A stretch of 64,000 nt of DNA from Hydractinia symbiolongicarpus (GCF_029227915.1 NC_079877.1:10849351-10913350), one strand, 5' to 3'. Counted from the first letter of the stretch, positions 46,001 through 59,336 are shown. Numbers and translations: made by a program. Notes: generated from the sequence alone by a model not told the origin.

Positions 46001-46371
46001 TCTGGTCTGCACGTTTTTACTAGAAAAAATTTAGAAATGTTTGCTATGCAGCAACAACAACAGCAACGAAAATAAAAACGGCGATTATCCACGGTCTATT
46101 CTCCCCCGCTTTCGTCAGTACAGTAAAATTATGCTTCATCATGCAGTGTGCTATATGCTTATAGAGATTCTTAAATGATGCAAAAAGTGAAAGTGAATAG
46201 TATCTGTGTTTTGATAGGTTAAAGAGCATGATATTCTCAATAAAATGTTATCGGCTAAATCTTTTTAATTCCTATAATTTAGTAAACCGACCTAACTGTT
46301 TTCTTTCTCTTAAGATGAACAGATACTACATTTTTATTACCTACCTTTGTTGTGCGCCGTGTGGCTGCCAT
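31058..46371 (-). CDS. TMOD: Tropomodulin-family actin pointed-end capping protein
   Basis: Nine coding exons: 46345-46371, 44149-44229, 43620-43712, 43174-43411, 33611-33849, 33384-33467, 33013-33072, 32517-32661, 31058-31347; total 1257 nt, 418 aa, all phases fit. The 27-nt first exon encodes MAATRRTTK and ends in a gtaggt donor. Residues about 10-40 (DLLEDLTEEELAALEADFDP) correspond to the first tropomyosin/actin-binding helix of tropomodulins, and DDFIPANERK follows as in that family. A lysine-rich linker and a second acidic helix (EEEELFEGLDEEELLELAE) come next, then the LRR domain (VFYVRINNVPLETSLLHAIF, LETVNLESNELTNEVME, VKCSHQKHGLGSRGEEAMA). The C-terminal extension of about 95 residues is highly charged (QKRRKGEDFYNYKEEI...RRGMLR); no clear WH2 motif is seen, so tropomodulin is preferred over leiomodin. 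Intron 4 is 9.3 kb. Confidence 0.9.
34254..34440 (+). repeat. tRNA-derived SINE fragment
   Basis: 'gtggccttgtggttatggag' resembles an A-box region and 'aaggtcagtggttcggcc' a B-box region. Downstream it shares 'tgtgagggaaattg' with the SINE at 22906-23270 (near 23008), so the families are related. Confidence 0.55.
35503..35553. repeat. Short fold-back
   Basis: Left 'ccagtgcaactg' pairs with right 'caattgcactgg' (one mismatch). The interior 'gggcaattatttc' and flanking bases also pair partly in an offset register. Confidence 0.45.
38456..38482. repeat. (TTTA)n microsatellite
   Basis: About six units of TTTA, followed by 'aatatttatacaggata', a motif also found at about 11225 and 27820. Confidence 0.85.
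38615..38648. repeat. Hairpin with 12-bp perfect stem
   Basis: ATATGGCTTCTT (38615-38626) and AAGAAGCCATAT (38637-38648) are exact reverse complements around a 10-base loop. Confidence 0.7.
39970..40078. repeat. 18-bp minisatellite, about six units
   Basis: Units of 'cccgcccttttaataaa' with small changes. A related set ('cgcccttttaatatttacgc' and 'cgccttctt...') lies at 40474-40560. Confidence 0.85.
40303..40363. repeat. Long palindrome centred on GACGGCGCCGTC
   Basis: CTCTTTGTCT plus a T run pairs with an A run plus AGAGACAAAGAG; the inner TAACG/CGTTA and ACGGCGCCGT also pair. The whole 61 bases form a near-perfect fold-back. Confidence 0.8.
40916..40969. repeat. Near-perfect 25-bp hairpin with 4-base loop
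   Basis: Left arm TTAGCAGAGAGAAAGATGTT + AGAAA, loop TCTC, right arm TTTCT + AACATCTTCCTCTCTGCTAA. One mismatch in 25 pairs. It could be a fold-back element or a small-RNA precursor; sequence alone does not decide. Confidence 0.75.
42123..43080 (+). mobile_element. Broken PIF/Harbinger DNA transposon
   Basis: Terminal inverted repeats: left GCAAACCGGCCAACATGTTG (from about 42129) and the reverse of the right end up to about 43075, identical for more than 30 bases into 'gccaacatttt'. Both subterminal regions contain many 'ccaacatgttgg' palindromes. The element of about 950 bp lies in the large tropomodulin intron. A poly-C run hides the right edge and no target duplication could be confirmed. 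Confidence 0.85.
42280..42890 (+). pseudogene. HARBI1-like transposase remnant
   Basis: Starts MSESEAAACLALVLLLDDDD, continues with FKEILAFIKPYI, a stop at 42526-42528, then AQRLVLTIRFLATGENYKSL, FRVSERTLSYIVDEV and WNFPNCIG. After about 42770 the reading continues in another frame as PIDEKHILIRPPPGIGSEYF, and after another shift as LLAIAELKHSKAK. This is the first half of a Harbinger transposase; the later part of the DDE domain is deleted. One stop and at least two frameshifts show it is dead. Confidence 0.85.
45801..45876. repeat. Three degenerate units of about 25 bp
   Basis: Repeats of 'agggcgtt' followed by variants of 'gtacattcttt' in the tropomodulin first intron. Confidence 0.5.
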
Positions 46372-48989
46372 CTTTGTTTACAACCAAGTTTCATGTACAA
46401 ATTATTAAAAAGAAATTTATATTTGTTTTTGTTTATAAATACTGAAGATATTATATTACATACAAGAAGTCGTGTTAAATTTTATTTCTCATATGTTTAT
46501 GATATTACTTCGTTCACAATGTTTTTCTTTTAAATTAAGTTCCTGTATTTATTAATATTTTACACAAAACATCTCCATGGCATTTAAGTGGCTTCTAAGT
46601 ATGTGCTGTTGATACATTACGTTGCAAATTGCGAACTATATTAACTCATATGAATGGAATGAAAACACGACCGAATATTATTAATTTTGGATGATAGTTT
46701 TTCCTGGCAGCTAGGATTGTTAGTCGGATTAAAGTTTTATGATAGATGACTTGGTTGTGTTTACAAACGTTTGCGGATGTTTGTACATGCGCCCACATTC
46801 TTGTAGATAAAAAATCAGGACCATATAGGGTAAAAAGGGTTATTAATTAAATTCATAGATTTTTCAGAAACGAAAGGTCCAAAACGCCCTTAAATATTAA
46901 TCTAATCAACTATTTTTTCGGAGACGTCTCAATTTAGGTAAAAATCCAAGGCACTTCCTAGATGGGGCGTTCAAAACAAAAAAAAATGTTCTTTGAAAAA
47001 TAAAAATTATTTACTAGGTGACTGGCGAATCAAGAACAGAAGTATGTATGCCAAATTTGGCGTCTAAATTTTCATTTTTAGCGAATTCAAAATTGCTTAT
47101 AAAGTCGCTTATTTAAAAAAAATCAAAATTTACCAAAACAGAAAAATAACTACAATAACTTTGTCCATGACAAAAAAAGAACCGCAACAAATCTATTCTT
47201 ATGAACCATACCAGGAAGATCATATTTTTAACAATTATTTCAAACTCCCATGCTTCACTATGAAATTAATTTTTTTTACCCCGCAGGAATAACAAGGGTG
47301 CTAAAAGAAAAGAGAAAAAAAGATCCTTACTTGGACATGCAAAACGAATTGTTGTGATTATGCGAGACTTATACATGGTTATGTTTAGATTTTGGGTCGC
47401 ACATATCTGGTAACTGCAAAGAAACATATTTTCCTGGAAGAATGGATGAGAGAAGTGGGTTTATATATTACTGCACCGCATCGACTTCTAGTCTGTTACA
47501 ACATCAAGTAATTCGAAACCATTACACTTTGTTTGCCAAACAATAGAATGACGCAAGCCTATAAGAATCAACAAATTTAAAATGAAATTTTACTGTGAAA
47601 TTTTTTTAAATTTGTAAACGCCTAGTGCTTATCTGTCATTTCCATTTAATACCTAGAGTTTCTTACGATTTCTAGATCATGACGGAATCTTATTTTTTGG
47701 AAATTTATAGCTTTTAGGGCGCAGAAAATTTTGAATTATTAAAATTTGCTAAGAAAACACAAAAAATATATACAGTATATTATATCAACTACGCTTAAAA
47801 CATCCAATCTGTCTAAATAAGCATATATTACACTGCTAGAGAATATTCACATTCTACAGTAAATAATAAACAATAACTTAGTTTCCAGTTCGCCACATTA
47901 ATTTAAAACCAGTCCTTTTCGCATTCGCCAATTTATTAAGACAAACAGAAGGAAACCAAGCTAATGTTTTCTATAAATTAAAAATTTTGAAATTAAAAAC
48001 ACGGGAACACATCCGGCCAAAATATATTGCCATGGAATTATTTGATTTACTTACAAAAAATGCAAATTCAAGGGGGCGTTTTTATCAAACCTTCAGTATT
48101 GTCAGATTTTACTGATATCGGATAAAATAAACGACCCCCCGAGATAATTTTGTCACTTCTATGTACGACGGTAAAAATACTTAAAACAACTTTTTTTTGA
48201 ATTTTTAAATCCGTTTTGTAACCCATTTTCTATCGGAAAAAAAATTTCATCACTTTTGTCCGACGTTTTTTGTCCGATAAGGTAATATCATCGCAACGGC
48301 TCAATTTCCTTTATGTTAAATGTCTTCACATTTCAAATCGTTTAAAAGTATGTTGAGAATTTTTTCTTTAAAAAAAAAACTTACCTAATACCCGTTTTTT
48401 TATAAGAAACATGTTTATAAGAAACCTACATGTAGAATCTTCAAAAATTAAGAAACTTTTACTACTAATTAATTGAAAAAGATGTTACAGTCATCACTAA
48501 GGGGAGACTTTGAAATGAAAAATGCTATATTTTTTTATTTTTAAACGATCTAGTCCAAAAATTATAGAAACTTTTAGAACTAGTTAATATTTGATATCAG
48601 AAACCCTTATTTTAATAGGAAAATTAAGAAACTAAATAAGAAACTTTTTGGAACTAAAAACATGAAATTTCAGCCTACCCATTAAGAAACTTTTAAAACT
48701 TGGCAAGGTTTCTTATAAGAAAATAATGTGTATTTCAGATGTTCAGAAAGGTGTTTCAGATACAAACCAAACAAAAACAAACTACTTTTTGCCAGTCTCG
48801 TATTAAAAAACTCAAATAGCTAAATTTTGAAATATACAGAAATCTTTTTGGAAATTTTCTTTTTTTTATCTATCCTGTGTGTAATTATTTCAACTGTTAT
48901 TCCGCTGAATATTCCCAGTTATGTTTGCAATATGCGGCTTAAATTTTATGGTAAATGTGTGTTTTAAAATGAGTCCTTCTCAGCAAGCT
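46372..48989. other. Intergenic DNA between tropomodulin and IFT80
   Basis: No coding exon recognised. It should hold the tropomodulin promoter and 5' UTR (just above 46371) and the IFT80 3' UTR (below 48990). The only structure seen is a cluster of AAGAAACTTTT-like motifs at about 48405-48735. Confidence 0.6.
48405..48735. repeat. Cluster of (T)AAGAAACTTTT motifs
   Basis: At least eight variants ('tataagaaac', 'ttaagaaactttta', 'ataagaaacttttt', 'ttaagaaacttttaaaactt') spaced irregularly by 12-100 bases. Degenerate repeat of unknown origin, in the 3' flank of IFT80. Confidence 0.5.
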
Positions 48990-51900
48990 TTATCGACTTA
49001 AGGTTGCCGCTCCAGGTCTCTCAGCCTCTTTCTCCAATTCCATTTCGATTTTGACTTTAATTTTGTCCCAATCGATTTCAACCTAAAAAAAAATATTTTC
49101 AAGTTTTAATTTTGTTGATTTAGTCTGATGTAAATATTTTCTCTTTTATTTTTTCGGTGACATGAAAAAGTATTGTTTGAGAATCACTAGATAAACAAAC
49201 AAAAGGATAAAAATTAAAGAGCCAAATAACTTCTAAAATTCTAACCTAACACGCCTAATACTAATTACTGCCTTATCAATTTCAGCCTCGTTATGAAAAC
49301 GAAATCAGCAGTGACGAGTAAAGAATGCAACGAGTTTAAAAGTAATAGTAAAATTTATTAAAAAAACTCGCCTTTCCATATTACACACTTGTTTCTAACT
49401 ATACCTTAACACTTGAACTAAATTTAAGAGCTGTAGAACAGTTGCTTAAGATTTTGTAGCACTCCAACTTAGTACTGCTTATAATCAAGAGTGCATTTTT
49501 GTCTTATATAAATCGAAATACAGGCGAGATAGAATACACTGCACTTCTCCCTGATGTCATCAAGGGATACTGCACAAATCAAATAACTTTCCATGAGATA
49601 CTTAAACGTTAAAGGATATAACCCCTCCCACTGGATTGACGTTAAGCATACACTGTTCCATCCTTAATACCTCTAGGAAAAAGTAGAGAAATATTACCCC
49701 CTGTGCAAATTGAAGGAACATTTTGTTGGTCTCTTTTTTATTACATCGTTTTAAATATTTTCCTCGATAAGCCAGTACAGTGTCAACGTGTGTTTTGTGT
49801 TTCACAGCAAGTTCAAGAGCTCTAAAATTAAAATAAAATTATTTACATTGCAAAACTAAATGGTGACCACAAAATTTTTATCCGCAAAGATTACAAAAGT
49901 AGTGTTTACACACACCTGTCCCAGTTGAACTGGTCAATATTCATTTGAATAGCTCGGTAAGTGAGTCCAGACTGCAGAAGTATGTTCTCAGCATCTTTTA
50001 CTTGTCCGCAGAACAACGCCATGCCAGCATTACGTCCCTCCTGCGATGGGATTTCTTTAATTACGTTGATGAATTGAACTTTCTCTACTTCTTCTATGGC
50101 AGCGTATGCAATCTCTGCGGTGGAGAGCTCTTTATGGCGACCAGCCATACCAGCTAAGCAAGCCCATAAAGAAGAATCCTAGAAAATACAAGCGAACATG
50201 CATATGGGAACAGACGAACTGGAACAATCAAATAAAAGATACAAAACAAACCATAATAAACAAATAAAAAAATAAACAAATAAATAAATAAATAAATAAA
50301 TAAACAAATAAATAAATAAAAAGAAAATATCTCCAGAATCCCTACCTTTGCAAATCTACACAAACGAACTGCTTCAGCCCACTTTGATTCTTTGACATAC
50401 TTGTGAAGAAATGCTGGGTAGGGCGAGATACTAAATGTAACCAATAACAATGACCTTGTTATGCGTACAGTAAATAATCATTTCGCAAGCTTTTCCACAA
50501 GTACTTTCTTTGATTAAACGATTAAATTTACATCAGTGCAACGTTACATAAATAAGAACAAAAATAAAATGTAATATAGTTGGCCATTTTTAAAGAAGAA
50601 GAAATTTATTGAGGTTATTAATAACCATCACAAGTAGAATTCTTATTCCCCTCGAGGTTAACTCTATAATTCCCAGGATTCAACATTTCAGATTTTTGTT
50701 AATGATTCCATACAACAAGATCACGAAAAAGTATACTTTAAAAGTACCTTAAGGGTATTAGTAAATTTCGGGGAAATTAAGTTTCACGAATTCTGCGGAT
50801 AGCGAGTTTTCCAATAATTTTCGCTGGAACTAAGATTTCGTCAAATTGACAAAAACTCGCAAAATTCGTGAAAATTAAATCTCTTAAGGTACGTAACAAG
50901 TAATATGTTTTTATTCTTACATCACAATCTTTACAAACAGAAATGATTATTAGAAAACAGTAAAATATTTCCTCATAGTTTTCTGAGGAAATCATTTAAT
51001 CAAAGTTTAAGATTCCCAATTTGTCTGTTAACCCGAGGTTAAGACACAACATTAAACATTATAATCCTACTTTGTACTGCACAATGCACCATCTCCTCGT
51101 CGCATGGAACAATACGTGTTTACAAAGTTAACTAGATGCAAGTCTCGCCCGAACTCTCTGAAAATAAAAGATATTAGCCACTAATAGCGGTCACATTACC
51201 AATGGTATCATGCATAGAAAGTAAAAACAATACCCTTGTTCTCGTGTGACCACAGTTTTTAAAACTAAATCTTGATCAACGTATGCGACAGCAGGGTGAT
51301 ACCAGACAGAAAATTTATGATCCGAGATCGAAGCCAGCATATTGCAATGATCGTTCCAACATATACTACTGACCATGGTAGCTAGATAGTAAACAAAAAA
51401 TTACATCAAAACCACTTCACAAATATATAGACAAGTTGCCGTGTGACGTCATGTTCTCTTTTTACATCGAAAACAATATCTATGAACGCGCGCATTTATT
51501 CGTTCAACACATACCACTGCGATCATAAAAAAACAGCTCAGACAAACTATCGCTGAATTTGGTGAAAGGAGCAAGAATAACGAAAAAACAAAACAAATGC
51601 AACTTTTTGCTGAATTTGTTGACGAGAGAAAAATAGTTGATAAAAAAAACCAATTACAGCGCGTTTGTGACCTTTCGGTAAGGGCATATAGCTTTTCTAC
51701 CCTGTACCCTCTTTATTTCCCTGCTTGTGTAGATTTGCATGCATATATACAGAACTTTGTAAACAGCCAAAGATTGTCCATTTACAGTTATTGTAAAACC
51801 TGTTTGGATAAGTTTTATCGTTTTATAACTTGGGATACTTCACATATCTCTCTTTGAAATTCACCAAACTAAGGGAAGTCACACGCAAAGTGTTCTTTGA

Positions 51901-54900
51901 ACAATCCAGAAAATGTTGCTAATAGGTCCTGATTGCGCAATTTTACTGCAACAACAGATCTCAAATGAAAAAAGGGGAAATTCACGTAGCTAATTTTTGT
52001 GGTTGTGTCAGGTTTAAGGCTTTTCGCGAAATTTTATTCTTTTTTGCCCCAAGACAGCAGGTGTTTGATATCATTTTGTAGACTAATCTCCTGACCCTAT
52101 CCCCCTGACCGGCGAAGAAACAAGAGATGTAATTTTATAAAGCACACATACCCAATTTAACAACTCTCTCTGTACCAAATTGTCGAACAGCACGTAAATA
52201 TAAATCTTTATTTTTATCAATGATTGCCAACTGACGATCAGAAGATGCGCCATCTTGGTTGAGCGCTAACTCGATAACATCTAGCTACATCAAAGCAAAG
52301 GAGTCATGTTTACAGAGAAATGGTGGAGATAGAATTAACATAAATTTCAATGTTAAAAGAATATTCTTTAAAAACAATTTCTTTTATCATTTCCGACTAA
52401 CACGATTATGTTATTTATGCAAGATGCTAGAAATAACATGATTACGAAGGGAGGATTCTTTCGATTGGTTAGCACTATTACGTGTATATTACGTGTGGTT
52501 TGCTATTTTTTACACCTTGACAAACAGTATCACAAGGGGAAATGTAACGAGGACCAGATGGACGGCTAAATGATTCTTAAAGCTCGTCGAAGATGCACAC
52601 AAAAAGGGCAACATCATGTTGTTGTGTAGTGGCGTTGCGTATCATCAATACAAAAAAACACACCTCAGATATTTCTCTACACTTTATTGTCCACCATTTA
52701 TCTTATTACAATTATTTATTATAAAGATACTTTTAAAGCAAGTTCTCAGTAACCAAGCTAGGAGGTTCATTAGAGCCGAAAGCACTTTCGTTAGGAAAAA
52801 TACTTACTGAATGCTTCACTGGCTTTCCATCTCCAAGCGGTTTTCCAGTTAATGCCTCGAATAAATAGATCGCTACAAAAAAAAACGTCTGATGAAAAAC
52901 ACTGTTCCGAAAAACAAAAGTGATACTGTCGTATATACTTCTATTTGTTATTCAGCAGGATAAAAATATGGACTATATAAAACGAGGTAGGTAGGACCTC
53001 TCTCTATATAGTGATAATTTTACTCCATACCAAGTTAGCCTTCAGTAGCAACAACAAACCTTTTTCGTCATTTCTGTCTCTCATTGCAACAGTATCATTA
53101 CTAATCGAGACGACTTGTGTGTTTAAAAGATCAGCTCGCATTCCATTGTAGCGTGGAGTACTGACCATCCGTCCCTAAATATACAACACGTGCAGTATTA
53201 TACATCAGATTATCATGAAAAGAAATACCATGTATTGTATCGAGCATTTAGATAACTTGTATGACATTACCTCATAAGAATATACTTGGACACCGATATC
53301 GTCTACTAAAAGGAAGTGTCTAGAATAACAACAAAGTTGATATAAGACAGGATCATAAATGACAAGGCTCGTGATATATTTTTATGGCTACTACCAGAAT
53401 AAAGTAACAAAAATTGCTATAAAACGCTAAGAATTGTCGTTGCAAAAAACAATACAAAAGCCGGTAATAAATATAAGGAAGCCAGTACCAAATATAAAGA
53501 AGCTGGGTACCAAATATAAAGAGGCTAAGTACTAAATATAAAGAAGCTGGTAGCAAATATGGAGAAGCTGGTAGCAATAATAAAAAAAGTTGGAATGGCT
53601 GTTTTTTGTATGTTTTTAAATTAGGAGTCACAGGCCTTGTTACACGGGGTGAGAGACGTATAATACTGAGAGAAATATGCTTAAGAGTATTTAAAATGCT
53701 CCATCCTTAACATTATCCAGAATTTAAAATGACAAAACCAAAAAAATAATAATTTTTTTGCACAAAAAGAACCAACATCCAATAAAGGCTAGCAAAGATT
53801 TGTCACATCATCTTTGTTTATAATACCACTCAAACTAACTTACTTTTCTGCCAGCATGACGATGGATACAGAACCGCTTTTCAAATCGAATATCATTGGT
53901 GTGTTCCAGTTCTTAGTGCTATAACAAAAATCGAGGAAGTTACACTCCATTAGTGGAGGTTTTATAGGATTGAAGGTTTTATCTACGTATCTGGTTAGCA
54001 ATACGGACAGTTGATATAGACGTCTAGATGTCCAGCAGGGTTTTTTAAAGTTCAAAATCACAGAATAACATCACAGGCTTACAAACAACAGGCTAATAAA
54101 TATAATGATGACACCTTAGTAGGATAAACACTTAAACATCTATAAACAACTTCATTGCATAGATATAACTAGTTAGTCATTGATAGAGACATAATCGATT
54201 ATTACCTGTATATGTAACATTGCGAAGGAGTTGTAACAACAAGATGGTCATACGAGATTGCAAACTTCACAACACGATCTCTAAAATCTAAAAACAAATT
54301 ATAACAAGAACTTTTCTAAGTTAACTTTATTGCACAGCATAAAGATAATGTCAAATTAAAGACATTATCATCTGCCCAAATCACCAGATTAATTTTCATC
54401 ACAATAATTTTTTTGTTGCGTATATTTTAATAAAATATTTTGAAATAAGTTGGAGTTCATTCTCATGAACACAGCAACCTGTCTTTTATATTTCACGTTT
54501 TATGTTTATGTAAAAAAAATATCTGAGGCAAGTATGCCAGAATAAGTGTCAACAATTAAATACTCAAAAATATTATAAAAATTTATACCTAAATTTTCTT
54601 TGGCATCTGTCAGAACATCTCTTACTTTTATATTTTTCTGCTCACTAACAACTACTTCGAGATGTTTCCATTCAACTCGCCTAACACAAACAAGGTTATG
54701 ATACAGTTTACTTAACCGTTGAATAAGTAAGGTAAGGCAAGAATGTACTGAATAAAGCAGGATAACTCATTCACAACCCAAGTTTAAAAAATAATTATAA
54801 TTGAAAACTTATAAAGTACAGATCATTGTTTAAAGCATCTGGTTTGCCATCCTTCAGGATTTTGTTACAAATCACAAAAGACTACTTTAAGAACTTCAAC

Positions 54901-57900
54901 ATTTTGGGTCGTTAATAAAGTATGTCTACATAGTTCCTTTGTTTAGCTTTGTGTGCTACAACAATATTTACTAACAAAAAAGTGAGCATTTAAAATATAC
55001 CTTTCAATAACATGTGCGATTATAACCTGACTGTTTCCACAGGCAGCAGCCAGTTGAGTGCCATCACTTGCCCATGCAATATTAAATAATGATCCAGTGT
55101 TGGGTTTTTCCAGTGCGTAAGACCACTGCAGATAAAAAGTTTGTGTATTAAAAAAAAGGTGGGGCTAAGCTAAGCTAACACAAAGAAAGTTTTCCTTAAT
55201 TTTACAAATAATTAAAGAAAAAAACACATTAACTCTTACCCCTGCTTTATCACATAATCTCAATGTGTTGTAGGATCCCACAGCAAATAATTCTCCTAAA
55301 TAATGATAATAATAAAAGAGAATTGAATCCATACATATATTTACAGTAAAGTGTTGGTAGATGTTAACTGATATTTTCAGAAAAATGGCAACACTTGTGC
55401 ATTATCAAACTCCTATACAGAAGGTTTTGCAGGCTGTGTTTTGCTTAATAGATTTAAAAACATATATTTTAAACATGTGTAAGTAATAGGTTTATGCCAG
55501 CCATTTTTTCATTAAAAAAACAAGAGAGAATGCAACCAGATTTTAGAACTGCAGAATACTTCTCTGTACTTATTCTTTGTTATTATGTGCCTGAAAATAT
55601 GTGCCTGTTGCTCACATAATAACGCTCGCAAAAAAAAAATGTTGAACCAGGGATATTTCTTTGCAAGAATATTTCTGACAAACTAACAAGTCAACATACC
55701 ATCAGGAGCCCATGATACAGATGTGATGGGATAATCATGAGTGGTACTTGAGAACAACGCTCTACCGTAAACATCCCAAACCTAAATGAAGAAGACAAAT
55801 ACAGAATGTTAAATTTTGTGAGTTGGTTTACACAGCTTAAATATACACAGTTAATTTGATTACTTATATACTTACTTTATACTTGCAATCTTCGCCACCG
55901 GATATTATTGTGTTGTTAACAGTGTTCCAGTCCAACTTTAAGATCAATCCATCATGAGCCTTCCACTAATAAGTAAACAAAACTGCGTATTTATTATTAA
56001 GTTCTCTTTTAACATTTTAACAGCCTCTAAATTATAATACAGATTGTTTTAGGTCAAAATTATAGACAGGCTAAAAATTAGGAAATTTTGGCAATGAAAG
56101 CTTAGCCTGGATAATCTAACTAGAAACATGGAGAACAGTTTTTAAACAGAAGTCTTTTCTATAATAAATAAAAAAAATTAATTTGAAAAAAAAGCAGGTT
56201 GAAGTTGAATTTTAAAAAGGTTCAAGGACAAAGTACAGACTAACCATGCAAAATTTTTGGGAATTTTAGGAGTTGAGAAAAAAATCAATCTTTTGTCATG
56301 ATATGTTTGAACAATTCAATGGCAGTTTTAAATTTTTGTCAAAATTGCAGGAATTTTTTAACTTTCCAAGACAAAATCATCTTTTAAGGAGTTTTGAGGA
56401 ATTTGGTCAGTCACCATGCATATATTTACAGGACATAAATTAGCCTGCAAAAACAGTCTTTCTTATCCATATTGGCAATTGTCAATTTGAATGCTGAAGT
56501 GGTACTAAAGCAAGCAAGCAAGTAACATATTATGTTTGCAATTTTTCACTGACAGGAAAATATTTGAATTAAAAATAGGTGATGTAATTTTTGATCCTAA
56601 TGGCATGTTAAATTATCTTTCACCTGAAATTTCAAGATTTAAACATAACTATATTTCAAGGAGGTTCACAAACACTTTTTATTCACCCATCTCCCTACAC
56701 AATTTCGTACAATTCTAAAATGAGCATCAACATGCATTGATAAAAAGTAAAATTTACCTCACAAGCGCAAATTTACATCCTGCCAAGCAACACTCACACA
56801 ACAAACACTGATTTTACTAAAGTTCAATAACACTCAAACAATAAAACACTGATTCTACTCACCTGTTGCTGTTTAGCAGATGGTTGCAATGGTTTAATAG
56901 TTAACTGTTTACCATTACTGTGTAAAATAGCATCTGAATTTGCACTCCAAGCCACAGAATAGACTGGTACAGCTGTAAAAATGATTTTTTAAAAGATAGA
57001 TTTCTAAATTTTACTGTTTTTATACGCTCCGTAAGTTAAAAGTCAAACACAAATAAATTACAATAGTTAAAAAGTTATTGTTACACGCACCTATTGTTAC
57101 AAGTGTTGAACGCAACATTCCACTTCTGGACCAAATCTTTACCTGCCCATCCTCACCTCCTAAATAATAAAAAATAATTTACGTTCTCTTACTTTTGACA
57201 TAAAAAAGAAATTTGTTTCTTTGTAAAACGATCAAAAAGCTTTCAAGGAAAGTGTAAATATTGCAGCATTTCTGCCACCACAAATAGCATCTGATTTAGT
57301 AAACTAAAAAATGCAATGGTGCCTGTGGCGGTTTCTTTACAAACTAAAAAGAAACAGTTGACCAATGATATGTTTTGAAGACAACCATGCTTAACTATTC
57401 TTAAGCACATATCTCAAATATATACATCTACAAAACTCGCACAAATTTGTATACAAAATCATAATGCTAAACGAATATTTTTTCGGAAATATAGAAGTCA
57501 CATTCGTAACGCTTTCTAAAAATCATAAGGTTTTGGGATTGTCTCAATTTTTAAATTATTTTTTGTATGGTGATACAAAGTATTTCTAAAAAGGATACGA
57601 TAAGTTTTATATGACAAAATATGGTGACATAAAACCATAACAAGTGTACATACCAGTAACAAGAGCGTTTCCATCATAACTCCATTTACCACAAAGTATA
57701 GCTCCCCTGTGTGCATCTATAGACTTCTCAATTCGACCATTTTTTGCAATAAAATAAAATTTACCTAGAAGAAAAATGCAGGCTTTGCACAGTCTCAATT
57801 GTGCCAAAATTGATATACGTGAGTGGGCTATGGGTATGTTAAGACTCCCATGAGGAATTAAAAATCAGACTATATACTGCCGTAAAGTGAAATTTGAAAA

Positions 57901-59336
57901 TAAACTTTAAAACCTGTTTATCAAAATAGAAATAGTTTTTATATTTACAATATTAATATTAAATTATTTTTTTTCTCCCATATTGTGAAAACTTATAATG
58001 GAAAAAGAAATAATATAGTTTTGCAAAATTTTTGCCGTTTTCGATAGCTTTAATAGATTGCAGTCATGAATGACTGGTTAAAAAAATGTTGCTGGGCTTG
58101 TGACTAAAATTAAAATTAGATTTGACTGAACTAGGTTGACTTTGTACACTGGAATGTAAACACAAACATAGAAGAGTTGATAGATGAAAACCTACCATCT
58201 GTAGCTGTCAGTACATACACTTCTGATGGTCCTTGCTTTTTTCCTCCTACGCTTTTTGGGAACCAATGTAAATCAGTTGCATGTACATCTTTTCCCAATT
58301 GTACAGCCTGCAAAATCCATGGAAAATAAGATATTTGAGTGCATACGATAAACCTATGCTGTATATGATAATCAGGTAAGCAAGAGCTCCTTTAACATAA
58401 TTGAAAAATTTGAGAAATTTACGGAAATCGAATGGACAGATCAGGGGGACTGCTTAAAAAGATTTTTAGGAGTTGTAACCAACTTGATCTGAGGCAGTCT
58501 AAAACAGAAGCAAAACTTTTCATAGTAAATTTTTTTTATAATAGCTATAAAATCAAAACACGATTGAATTGATAATTTGTGTAATGATGATGTTGACACA
58601 TATATGTACTTAATGCTTTCAAATTATATAGCTTGCATGTATATTGATGAACTTGAACTTGAAGGTCTCAGGGGCCATCCATAAAAGATGTCTATAACTC
58701 AGCCCCCTCCCCTGAGTCACAACATTAGCAAAATAGAGGCAAAAACAGACATGGAGGGGGGGGGTTATAAAATAGTTTAGATGTCTTCCCTTATAGGTCT
58801 TTATTTATTGAAATATTTCTAAACAAAAATTTAAGTTCATTAGGGAGTTACTTTATGTCTCTGATAACATACATAAAAATGTTTTCATCTATACATACCA
58901 CAGTTGATTCCCCAGACAATTGGTTAGACTTTACTACATGAAGATCATCCCTGGGTAATAATAAAAGTGTGTATACAAGGATAACTGTAGACATGACAAC
59001 AAAAACATATATAACTGTGTGACTGTGTATAACTGTGATCTTAAACTTAACAGAAAAATACTTTTAACATCGCTTTTTTCAGGCTGATAATAACTTCATT
59101 AACAATATGTATATAAAACCTTGTAACATACAAAACATCAACAATTAGAAATATGAAACAAACTTCTCTTTTGACATTTCCTTCATTCAAATTCATAATG
59201 TATGTGAGAATTATAGAGAATTCGATACATTAAAAGTATGAGGTTTAACATACCCAGCAGTAAAAACTTCATCTGCATTTAACCAGCCAACGCAGCTTAC
59301 CAGTTCTTTATGTGTGATAGAGTTAAAGAAATGCAT
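48990..59336 (-). CDS. IFT80: IFT80, intraflagellar transport WD-repeat protein
   Basis: Twenty-three coding exons: 59254-59336, 58899-58950, 58196-58307, 57654-57764, 57091-57159, 56863-56972, 55876-55965, 55700-55781, 55240-55295, 55001-55125, 54589-54680, 54206-54287, 53844-53918, 53271-53319, 53060-53174, 52808-52872, 52152-52284, 51234-51381, 51071-51157, 50346-50430, 49916-50178, 49698-49821, 48990-49082. They sum to 2301 nt (766 aa), close to the 777-aa human protein. Recognisable blocks: [30 protein letters not shown], two WD40 propellers ([62 protein letters not shown]), then the helical C-terminus ([68 protein letters not shown]). IFT80 belongs to the IFT-B complex needed for building cilia. 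The ATG at 59336 fits the family, but a splice-acceptor-like 'tttctcag' about 45 bases upstream suggests a further 5' exon. Confidence 0.97.
50252..50322. repeat. (AAAT)n microsatellite in IFT80 intron
   Basis: Interrupted AAAT/AAAC run between the exons at 50346 and 49916-50178. Confidence 0.9.
53455..53590. repeat. 27-bp minisatellite in IFT80 intron, about five units
   Basis: Units like 'aagaagctggtaccaaatat' plus 'aaagaggc' with changes. It lies between the exons at 53271-53319 and 53844-53918. Confidence 0.85.

Noticed and set aside
46044-46229. Small minus-strand ORF near the tropomodulin start
   Set aside because: It lies in the first tropomodulin intron; the true first exon at 46345-46371 fits in phase without it.
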